A stretch of DNA of 5,289 nt from NCBI GenBank assembly GCA_949841235.1, contig CATKZA010000150.1, positions 1 to 5,289 on the forward strand, in the 5' to 3' direction. Shown here piece by piece: positions 1-5,289 of this stretch. Each line of letters begins with the position of its first letter. Positions within the stretch are counted from its first letter, which is position 1. The stretch is from an uncultured Clostridiaceae bacterium. GTDB lineage: Bacteria > Bacillota > Clostridia > Lachnospirales > Lachnospiraceae. The notes below the pieces were generated by a model. It was not told the DNA's origin, did no database searches, and worked only from the letters and a program-made list of their open reading frames with translations. The translations under genes and the position numbers were made by a program.

Positions 1-921
1 GTGGTGGTATCCGTATATAATGAAGAACTCTCCCTGGAACAATTTCACAAAACGACCGTTGAGATCTTGAAACATTGCATCTGGGATTACGAACTCATTT
101 TCGTCAACGACGGAAGTGCTGACAGAAGCATCGAGCTGCTAAAGCAATTTGCTGCGGGAAACCCTAAAATCAAAGTAATTGACTTTTCCCGTAACTTTGG
201 CCATGAAGCCGCAATGATTGCAGGAATTGACCACGCCGCAGGAGATGGCATCGTATGCATGGATGCCGACCTCCAGCACCCGCCGGAGAGCATTCCGGAA
301 ATCATTGCAAAATTCCAAGAAGGGTACGAAGTCATCTCCATGATTCGAGGCAAAAATGCCGATGCTGGCCTCATCAAATCCATTACATCCAAGGCATTCT
401 ATAAGGTGCTGAACCTCCTGTCTCCCATCAAGTTTGAGAACAATTCCTCAGACTTTTTCGCCTTATCGGCAAACGTTGCAGAGGTGCTGCGCAGAGACTA
501 TCGGGAAAAAATCAGATATCTGCGCGGCTACGTCCAAAGCGTGGGCTTCCGCAAAACCACCTTGGAATTTAATGCTGGAAAAAGGACAGCCGGCGAGAGC
601 AAATACAGCCTCCGCAAGCTTCTCCACTTTTCCATCAATGCCCTGTGCAGCTTTTCCGACCTTCCACTGAAATTAGGCGTATACTCCGGCATTCTAGTGG
701 CGATGCTGGGCTTCATCCTAATGGTATTTACCATAGCCAACAAACTGATCAACGGTGCGCCGGCAGGATATTCCACCATCATCGTGGCACTGTGCTTCAT
801 GTTTGCCGTCACCCTCATAGTGATTGGCATCATCGGAGAATACATCGCCGTACTCTTTGCCGAAATCAAAGATCGTCCTATCTATATCGTCCGGGAAATA
901 TATGGCAAAGAGGAGAAATGA
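1..921 (+). CDS. Polyprenyl-phosphate glycosyltransferase, GT2 DPM1/GtrB-like (5' end outside window)
   Basis: Likely transfers a sugar from a nucleotide-sugar donor onto a polyprenyl (undecaprenyl) phosphate at the inner membrane face, giving a lipid-linked sugar for modification of surface polymers. Seen: a GT-A core with VVSVYNEE at residues 2-9, VNDGS 35-39, RNFGHEAAMIAGID 64-77, the metal-binding DAD at 88-90 followed by LQHPPE, and R-x-A-G-E-S-K-Y-S at 195-203. Two hydrophobic helices follow (about 226-246 and 258-280), then GEYIA and the conserved EIKDRPIYIVRE tail. This order is that of the DPM1/GtrB/YkoT-type branch of GT2. The open frame begins with GTG at the first base, already inside the first beta strand, where family members usually have a few more residues such as MxxxSIV; the true start is therefore probably just upstream and the gene is 5'-partial. 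It converges on the minus-strand pair and ends at a shared hairpin. Sugar and acceptor cannot be told from sequence. Family assignment is firm, specificity unknown. Confidence 0.93.
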   Translation: MVVSVYNEELSLEQFHKTTVEILKHCIWDYELIFVNDGSADRSIELLKQFAAGNPKIKVIDFSRNFGHEAAMIAGIDHAAGDGIVCMDADLQHPPESIPEIIAKFQEGYEVISMIRGKNADAGLIKSITSKAFYKVLNLLSPIKFENNSSDFFALSANVAEVLRRDYREKIRYLRGYVQSVGFRKTTLEFNAGKRTAGESKYSLRKLLHFSINALCSFSDLPLKLGVYSGILVAMLGFILMVFTIANKLINGAPAGYSTIIVALCFMFAVTLIVIGIIGEYIAVLFAEIKDRPIYIVREIYGKEEK

Positions 922-959
922 AATAGTCGGTAGATAATTATTTTATCTACCGACTATTT
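921..959. terminator. Bidirectional hairpin terminator between convergent genes
   Basis: A perfect 17-bp inverted repeat: left arm 921-937 (AAATAGTCGGTAGATAA), 5-nt loop 938-942, right arm 943-959. It starts at the last base of the stop codon of the left gene and lies 18 nt beyond the stop codon of the minus-strand gene. The A-rich start and T-rich end of the stem give a short U-run in both directions, although the tract past the stem is broken (TTTGAATTAATC on plus, TTTCATTTC on minus). Position and symmetry fit termination for both converging transcripts; efficiency is inferred. Confidence 0.85.
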
Positions 960-977
960 GAATTAATCCAACAAGCG

Positions 978-2021
978 CTATCTCCCATTTTTCTGTAATA
1001 ATGCGCCAATGGCATCATAGGGACATTTCAGCTCCGGATAGGCGAATAGCCTGTCAAACTCCCTCTGCCCCTCCGGCACGCCCTCACTGGAGAAATTGAC
1101 CTGCATCAAGTCCCTGAAACTTCCCACATACATGGCCGGATGATATGCCTTCATATATTTTTCAAAATGGCTTCTCCTGTATTTCAGACAGTATAAGGGC
1201 TTGTGCTTCGAAGCGAAGTAACCGGCATATCGCCCATTGTTGGTCACCATGGCATCTGCCACATAAAGGATGTCCTGTTCCGACATGATCCTCTTCACAT
1301 ATCCGAAGGAATTTCGATACTTGGCACTAAGGGTATAGGCATTCTCCATCAATTCCTCCACATTGGTAATCACAAACCAGCCTTCCCCCAAGTAGTCCAA
1401 AAAGCCCTTCAAATCAAAACTTTTCAAGCAATTTCTCCTGCTCTCCCTCTCCCGGTTCAGCAGAAGGGCAAGAACCTTCTTCTCTCCCACGGCAGGAAAA
1501 TAAAAGCCAATCTCCTCTGCCATCTCCCTCTGCCTCTCCGGTCTGTTCATATCCCACACAAAGGGGAGGCAGATGCCCTCCAGCAGTTCCGTACGCTCCA
1601 TATAGTACCCATCCTTCATGAGCTGAGCCGTAAAGGGGCAGCCCGGTACCACATGGGTGAATCTGCGAAATGTCTTAAAACCCGTGCCCTTCTTGCCCTT
1701 TTTTTTCAAGAACATCCCATTCTTAAACTGGTAATCATAGGGAGAGGCTAAGAGAATCCGCACCCCCTCCTGAAATTTCATGCCCTTGGCCAGGGAAGCA
1801 TCGGCACAAACCACGTTTGCCAGTTCCCGGCAAAACTCCAGCTTTGCACGCTCGATTCCCTGCCTTGCCATGGGATTCTTCCTCCGCTCGTTTTTCAGGA
1901 AGAATCTTGTGGAAAAGCCATCCTGCCCCGCCATATCCACAAGATTCTTCTCCAGCAAGTTCATGTCCGAATTCAGCCCCGCCCCCCGGTTGCTGAGAAA
2001 TGTGATGCTATTCTCACTCAT
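978..2021 (-). CDS. Divergent CDP-glycerol glycerophosphotransferase-like (TagF-type GT-B) protein with altered active-site motifs
   Basis: A 347-residue soluble protein with no signal peptide or membrane helix. By eye it runs parallel to the C-terminal domain of the 947-residue neighbour: ITFLSNRGAGLNSDMNLLEKNL-like start (6-27) against VLFISIRKDGELEGNAKALY, LEGICLP (147-153) against VKSLGCPR, VLALLLNRE (183-191) against VIIYAPTFRD, and ILYVADAMVTNNGRYAGYFASKHKPL (251-276, in parts) against HISDMLITDYSSVIFEYALLKKPI. The family's signature residues are replaced: the WH motif by SPY (93-95), the HP motif by TN (219-220), and TDYSS by TNNGR (260-264). It may be a non-catalytic partner or a transferase with other chemistry; a remote unrelated GT-B is the alternative. 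Its ATG overlaps the upstream gene's end by 8 nt (ATGAGTGA), with GGAGGT 8 nt before it, so the start is secure and translation is probably coupled. A Lys-rich stretch lies at 106-111. Gene call firm, family likely, activity unknown. Confidence 0.8.
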   Translation of the reverse strand: MSENSITFLSNRGAGLNSDMNLLEKNLVDMAGQDGFSTRFFLKNERRKNPMARQGIERAKLEFCRELANVVCADASLAKGMKFQEGVRILLASPYDYQFKNGMFLKKKGKKGTGFKTFRRFTHVVPGCPFTAQLMKDGYYMERTELLEGICLPFVWDMNRPERQREMAEEIGFYFPAVGEKKVLALLLNRERESRRNCLKSFDLKGFLDYLGEGWFVITNVEELMENAYTLSAKYRNSFGYVKRIMSEQDILYVADAMVTNNGRYAGYFASKHKPLYCLKYRRSHFEKYMKAYHPAMYVGSFRDLMQVNFSSEGVPEGQREFDRLFAYPELKCPYDAIGALLQKNGR

Positions 2022-4857
2022 GCTTTCCCACCTCCATATAGGAATTGATTACCCCTGCAATCCTCTCGCAGCTGTGCCCGTCACAGGCAGACATATACTT
2101 CTCCACGAAACTATTATACCTCTCTGTAAGCACATGCCTGTCCCTGGCTCGGAGAAAATCTGCCAATTCATCCTGGGTCTCATACACCTCTCCCGGCAAA
2201 TCGTCAGGATAATTCAGATAAAATCCCCGGTTATAGTTGGCCATATCATAGCAGAAGAATGCAATCGGCTTTTTCAGCAGGGCATACTCAAAGATTACCG
2301 AAGAATAATCCGTAATCAGCATGTCGGAAATATGCATCAGGTCATTGGTAGAAAAATCCCTCACCACCTTCACATTGGCATATTCGCCCTCCACAATGGC
2401 ATTCTTCATTACCGGGTGGGGGCATACCAGGAACAGCTGATCCGGCAGAAGCTGTTCTGACAGCCAGCCAAAGTCTAATTCCGGGTGAAATTCCGAACGG
2501 TTCCCGTCCACGTCCCGGAAAGTGGGGGCATAGATGATCACGCTCTTGTCCCGCCACTCCGGATGGGAGGCATAAATCCTCTCCCTGGTATCCCCAATCC
2601 ACTTCTCATCATAGAAATAGTCTGTCCTGGGACACCCCAGAGACTTCACTTTATGAATGTCAATATTAAAGGCATCCGCATAAATCGACCGAATCTTCTC
2701 GCTGCTCACCGACACCAGATTGTACTGGGCATGGGTGGCATTGTCCAAAAAGACGGAGATATTCGTACCCCGCTGCCCGAACTTCTTAAATGCGCCGCAG
2801 GCATGCCAGAGCTGGATCACCCGCTGATTCTCCTTCAGCTGGAAATAACGAAGATACCGCACATAGTCATCCGTCACAATCACCTTGCTGGTATATACCT
2901 GATAATACAACTTTAACTCCGTCATCTTGCTGTGGGGCAACATCTTGGCGCAGACTACCTTCTTTCCCTTAATGTGGGGATAGAGTGCCTTGGCATTCCC
3001 CTCCAATTCCCCATCCTTCCGAATGGAGATGAAAAGCACCTTGTCTTCTACCCTGTGCTTCTTAATCAGGGCGACGATCTTCTTATAAATCAATTGGAAC
3101 ACATTTTCTGTGGGGAAATGTGCCAATTTGACCAAGATCTCGTTCAGATTCCTCATAATCTCCGGGCTGTTCAGATCTGCCGGCTTCTCCCGCAAATATT
3201 CCTTCATAAAGGATATGGTCTGGGGCGTGCCCACATACTCGGTAAAATTCTCCTCCTGATCCTCGTAGAGAACCACGCCGTCATTCTTGAAAGGGAAATA
3301 CCCCGTGCGGTAAAAGGTTTTCAAATACTCTTTCAGATGCCTCTCCTCATCAAAAGAAAACTGGCGCAAAAAATCCACCCTGAAAAATTTGTTTCCCAAG
3401 GTATTGTCCATGCACAGAAATGGATTCTCCTCAATGCCCAGCTTCAGGGAATCCATAGCCCTGCGGTTTAAGAGAACCGCCTGAATATCCCCATAATTCC
3501 TGTGATAGATCAATTCAATCAGAAAGTCTGCGGAAGACTTGATAAATCTCTTCACCACGTACTTGAAGGCATTGTTCACATAGGCAATCTTTCTGGCACC
3601 AAAGGTGATATAGGGCGTCTTTGCCTGACGCAGTGCCTGATAAAACAATTCCCTCTCGCTGTCAGCCTCCAGGAAGCAAATATTCCCCTGCATCATGTCA
3701 TGCTCCCGAATCATCTCCTCTGCGGAACTGGGCACCACCAGAATCATAGTCACCAGATTCTGCAGCAGAAGACTGTCCAATGTATTCAGAAAGTCCTCCC
3801 GGCTCCCCTCGTCCCCATAGAGAACCACGGTGAAGTGGGCCTGAGCCAGCACTTCCTCCTGGGAAACCGGAATATGGAAGAGGGAAAATTCCGGATGGCC
3901 ATCCTGGAGGATGGAAATATCCCGCATATCCAGCATGGACAGCCTGGCATTGATCTCGTCCACCAAAAGCTGCACCGTATCCTGCTCCAGCTTCCAGAAC
4001 TTAGCGTAAAACTGATCTAAAAGAATCTGCAATTCCTTCCTGCCAATCTCATTCAGATATTTGTGGATATCCTCCTCCTTCTCCGCCACCTCTTCCAGGG
4101 TGGCAAAGCGGGGATAATCCTTCAGCAGGCTTCTCTCCGCAGACTGGTAAATGAGCCTGTGAGCCTCAATGTAATCCCGAATCTTCTGGGGGGACACGGA
4201 GGCGGTGATGGACTCCGGTATCCCGTCATACATCCTGCGGTAGTGGAACACCACCTTGTCCAGCCCGGTAATCCTCTTGGTATGATAGATGTACTCCATC
4301 AGAAAGGCCCCATCCTCCGAGTAGGAAATGGGGGGCAGGCGCAGGGAATGCTCCTCAATCAATTCCCGCCGAAATAATTTATTGCACAGGGAGAAAGTCC
4401 ACAGAATGCGTGGATCATATTTCTTAATACGCTTCGTCTCCACCAGAGCGTTGATGCCATTGACCGGAAATGTGCGAAAGCGGTTAAAGATATCATATTT
4501 GGCAATCACCAGATCTGCCTTCATATGCACCGCACACCCGTAGAGGGAACTCAGGGCATCCAGTTCCAGAATGTCATCGGCATCAAAGAAATAGACGTAC
4601 TCTCCCACAGCCACGTCAAGCCCGGCATTCCTGGCGGCGGAAGGTCCCCCGTTTTCCTGGTCGATCACCCGGAGGATGGGATTTTCAGCCTCGTATCTTC
4701 TCAAAATGTCCAACGTCCCATCCGAAGATCCATCGTTCACGACAATCACTTCGTATTCGTCCATGGACTGGTGCAAGAGACTCTCCAATGTCTCTTCCAC
4801 ATATTTCTCTGCATTATATGCAGCAACGATCACTGATATTTTCATGAAACTGCCCAT
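2014..4857 (-). CDS. Large multidomain transferase: GT2 (GT-A) domain, degenerate second GT-A-like region, TagF-like glycerophosphotransferase domain
   Basis: A 947-residue cytoplasmic, probably peripheral-membrane enzyme for surface glycopolymer assembly. Domain 1 (about 5-230) is an intact GT2 fold: MKISVIVAAYN at 5-15, VNDGSSDG 40-47, NGGPSAARNAG 69-79, metal-binding DADD 92-95, NKLFRREL 159-166 and SEDGAF 180-185. A charged, helical linker follows (about 250-320). Residues 342-540 repeat the order of domain 1 but without its DXD (FGARK at 419-423). An amphipathic stretch (about 580-605) precedes the TagF-like GT-B domain (605-947) with WHACGAFKKFG 684-694, LGCPRTDYF, YAPTFRD 776-782, HP 814-815 and TDYSSVIFEY 849-858. 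In characterised TagF enzymes the WH and HP histidines are needed for polyol-phosphate transfer from CDP-glycerol. A bifunctional sugar plus glycerol-phosphate (or ribitol-phosphate) transferase is inferred; donors are not determined. Start: ATG 4857 has AAAGGA directly abutting it, whereas ATG 4845 has AAAGGA 12 nt upstream and gives the canonical MKISVIV start, so 4845 may be the real one. First gene of a two-gene operon. Confidence 0.92.
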   Translation of the reverse strand: MGSFMKISVIVAAYNAEKYVEETLESLLHQSMDEYEVIVVNDGSSDGTLDILRRYEAENPILRVIDQENGGPSAARNAGLDVAVGEYVYFFDADDILELDALSSLYGCAVHMKADLVIAKYDIFNRFRTFPVNGINALVETKRIKKYDPRILWTFSLCNKLFRRELIEEHSLRLPPISYSEDGAFLMEYIYHTKRITGLDKVVFHYRRMYDGIPESITASVSPQKIRDYIEAHRLIYQSAERSLLKDYPRFATLEEVAEKEEDIHKYLNEIGRKELQILLDQFYAKFWKLEQDTVQLLVDEINARLSMLDMRDISILQDGHPEFSLFHIPVSQEEVLAQAHFTVVLYGDEGSREDFLNTLDSLLLQNLVTMILVVPSSAEEMIREHDMMQGNICFLEADSERELFYQALRQAKTPYITFGARKIAYVNNAFKYVVKRFIKSSADFLIELIYHRNYGDIQAVLLNRRAMDSLKLGIEENPFLCMDNTLGNKFFRVDFLRQFSFDEERHLKEYLKTFYRTGYFPFKNDGVVLYEDQEENFTEYVGTPQTISFMKEYLREKPADLNSPEIMRNLNEILVKLAHFPTENVFQLIYKKIVALIKKHRVEDKVLFISIRKDGELEGNAKALYPHIKGKKVVCAKMLPHSKMTELKLYYQVYTSKVIVTDDYVRYLRYFQLKENQRVIQLWHACGAFKKFGQRGTNISVFLDNATHAQYNLVSVSSEKIRSIYADAFNIDIHKVKSLGCPRTDYFYDEKWIGDTRERIYASHPEWRDKSVIIYAPTFRDVDGNRSEFHPELDFGWLSEQLLPDQLFLVCPHPVMKNAIVEGEYANVKVVRDFSTNDLMHISDMLITDYSSVIFEYALLKKPIAFFCYDMANYNRGFYLNYPDDLPGEVYETQDELADFLRARDRHVLTERYNSFVEKYMSACDGHSCERIAGVINSYMEVGKHE
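2030..2035 (-). promoter_or_regulatory. Strong ribosome binding site for the downstream TagF-like gene, inside the upstream coding end
   Basis: GGAGGT on the minus strand, 8 nt before the ATG at 2021-2019. It lies within the last codons of the 947-residue gene (coding for the M-E-V of its tail). Together with the ATGAGTGA stop/start overlap it fixes the downstream start and indicates translational coupling or reinitiation. Confidence 0.85.
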
Positions 4858-4863
4858 TCCTTT
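4858..4863 (-). promoter_or_regulatory. Ribosome binding site bearing on the start of the 947-residue gene
   Basis: Minus strand GGGGAAAGGA just before the first ATG. The AAAGGA core is zero nt from ATG 4857-4855 but 12 nt from ATG 4845-4843. The second spacing is long but usable, the first too short, which favours the internal start that removes residues MGSF. Confidence 0.55.
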
Positions 4864-4903
4864 CCCCGCGCTCTATATTTAGAAGCATGAACTCGTGTCT
4901 ACG

Positions 4904-4918
4904 CACAGCAACGCTGCG
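4904..4918 (-). other. Small hairpin in the operon leader
   Basis: In the predicted 5' leader, CGCAGC (4918-4913) can pair with GCTGTG (4909-4904) around a GTT loop, six pairs with one G-U. Flanking ACTC and GAGT could close an outer helix. No U-run follows, so it is not a terminator, and it matches no riboswitch I recognise. Function unknown; it may only affect RNA stability. Confidence 0.4.
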
Positions 4919-4956
4919 AAGAGTCCTATTGGCTTCCCCTCTTGCATACAGAACTA

Positions 4957-4984
4957 ATGATACCATAAATCCAAAAATTGTCAA
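4957..4984 (-). promoter_or_regulatory. Sigma-A type promoter with extended -10 for the two-gene operon
   Basis: Reading the minus strand: TTGACA (4984-4979, perfect -35), a 16-nt spacer, then TATCAT (4962-4957) preceded by TGG, which supplies a TGn extended -10. The spacer is AT-rich. Transcription would begin near 4950-4947, leaving a leader of about 90-105 nt depending on which start codon is used. It is the best promoter match seen upstream of the large gene. Confidence 0.8.
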
Positions 4985-5029
4985 CTTTTCCGAAATCGTG
5001 GCGAAGCCCCGCTTGCAAATCTCATGTTA

Positions 5030-5052
5030 CTATTCACGGTCGATGTGAATAG
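5030..5052. repeat. Inverted repeat, 8-bp stem
   Basis: CTATTCAC (5030-5037), 7-nt loop GGTCGAT, GTGAATAG (5045-5052). It shares its last base with the next inverted repeat, so the two stems stack end to end. It lies about 45 bp upstream of the -35 box of the minus-strand promoter. It could be an operator half-site pair, an RNA hairpin of a transcript from the right, or part of a dispersed intergenic repeat. Confidence 0.65.
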
Positions 5053-5068
5053 ATAATATCTTATTATC
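5052..5068. repeat. Inverted repeat, 7-bp AT-rich stem
   Basis: GATAATA (5052-5058), loop TCT, TATTATC (5062-5068), directly adjoining the 8-bp inverted repeat on its left. The end-to-end pair resembles palindromic intergenic units, or a cruciform-prone spot, more than a terminator, since no T-run follows. Confidence 0.6.
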
Positions 5069-5104
5069 CATCGAACCTTTGATTTTTGCAGACCATTCAA
5101 AATT

Positions 5105-5120
5105 GCAAAAAGTTTTTTGC
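5105..5120. repeat. Inverted repeat GCAAAAA/TTTTTGC
   Basis: GCAAAAA and TTTTTGC separated by GT. TTGCA-like words recur around it (near 5086, 5103 and 5129). This could be a regulator binding site or simply low-complexity A/T tracts; nothing in the window says which. Confidence 0.5.
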
Positions 5121-5175
5121 TACAAAATATTGCACTGCATCCGAAACGGAAAACTGGACGCACCGCTAGACAATA

Positions 5176-5198
5176 AAGTATAAGCTACGCTTATACTT
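5176..5198. terminator. 10-bp perfect hairpin, possible terminator of a gene right of the window
   Basis: AAGTATAAGC (5176-5185), loop TAC, GCTTATACTT (5189-5198). On the minus strand the stem is followed by TATTGTCT, a weak U-tract, so it could end a transcript entering from the right. On the plus strand it is followed by GCGAC and would not terminate. The stem is certain; the role is inferred. Confidence 0.5.
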
Positions 5199-5289
5199 GC
5201 GACTTTCCCAAGGGAACTTTGCTTTGCAGGGTTTCGATGGATATGTGCCTCGCAGCATTGTCTGAACAGCATGCACCGTTTCAGTACTT

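Larger units (their letters stand above)
4858..5289. other. Intergenic region without a convincing gene, rich in inverted repeats
   Basis: This 432-bp stretch holds the leader and promoter of the minus-strand operon in its left third. The rest is AT-rich and structured: hairpins at 5030-5052, 5052-5068, 5105-5120 and 5176-5198, plus two longer-range inverted pairs (4909-4919 with 5250-5260; 5065-5077 with 5230-5243). The only sizeable open frame, 60 codons on the minus strand from a GTG at 5163, lacks a ribosome binding site, resembles no family I know and ends inside the -35 box, so it is not called. No tRNA or rRNA sequence was recognised. Confidence 0.7.

Noticed and set aside
645..926. 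93-codon plus-strand frame overlapping the end of the GT2 gene
   Set aside because: It is an out-of-frame reading of the two membrane helices and ends within the terminator stem.
911..926. AGGAGAAATGAAATAG as a ribosome binding site and start of another small gene
   Set aside because: Only ATG AAA TAG follows; it is the tail of the GT2 gene running into the terminator.
1203..2460. Plus-strand open frames antisense to the TagF-like gene and the end of the large gene
   Set aside because: They are shadows of the minus-strand genes; one even spans the junction of both genes, and none has recognisable domains.
2932..4020. Long plus-strand open frames of about 170-180 codons opposite the large transferase
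   Set aside because: They lie wholly antisense to a well-supported coding region with clear domains, show no family motifs and no ribosome binding sites; they reflect codon bias of the real gene.
4858..4950. Riboswitch or T-box in the operon leader
   Set aside because: The leader is short, has only a weak six-pair hairpin, and shows no conserved T-box or known riboswitch motif and no terminator.
4981..5163. 60-codon open frame on the minus strand with GTG start
   Set aside because: No ribosome binding site, composition like translated intergenic DNA, runs through both stacked inverted repeats, and its stop codon lies inside the -35 box of the operon promoter.
5030..5198. CRISPR array
   Set aside because: The inverted repeats differ in sequence from one another and there is no regularly spaced direct repeat.

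Overview
The window looks like part of a cell-surface glycopolymer locus (teichoic-acid-like or capsule/exopolysaccharide) from a Gram-positive member of the Clostridia, most likely a Lachnospiraceae-type gut anaerobe. This rests on the CDP-glycerol glycerophosphotransferase (TagF-type) domains, strong GGAGG-type ribosome binding, a sigma-A style promoter and the general protein style. No marker gene fixes the taxon.

Layout: positions 1-921 (+) hold nearly all of a polyprenyl-phosphate glycosyltransferase (GT2, DPM1/GtrB-like, two C-terminal membrane helices) whose first few codons lie left of the window. A 17-bp perfect hairpin (921-959) separates it from two genes converging on the minus strand. 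Their order of transcription is 4857->2014, then 2021->978. The first encodes a 947-residue protein with an N-terminal GT2 (GT-A) domain, a middle region that appears to be a second, catalytically degenerate GT-A copy, and a C-terminal TagF-like GT-B domain. The second, overlapping by ATGAGTGA, encodes a 347-residue protein that can be aligned by eye along its length to the TagF-like domain but has replaced all the usual signature residues. A good promoter (TTGACA, 16 nt, extended TATCAT) drives the pair. The remaining 432 bp at the right (4858-5289) carry no convincing gene. They contain the promoter, a leader hairpin and an unusual concentration of local and long-range inverted repeats.

How they may work together (inference): the large protein could add both a sugar and a glycerol-phosphate or similar polyol-phosphate unit to a surface polymer, with the small TagF-like protein as a translationally coupled partner or a transferase of altered chemistry. 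The convergent gene probably makes a polyprenyl-phosphate-linked sugar for extracytoplasmic decoration. The most interesting points are the apparent degenerate GT-A inside the large protein and the motif-less TagF-like partner encoded directly after it.
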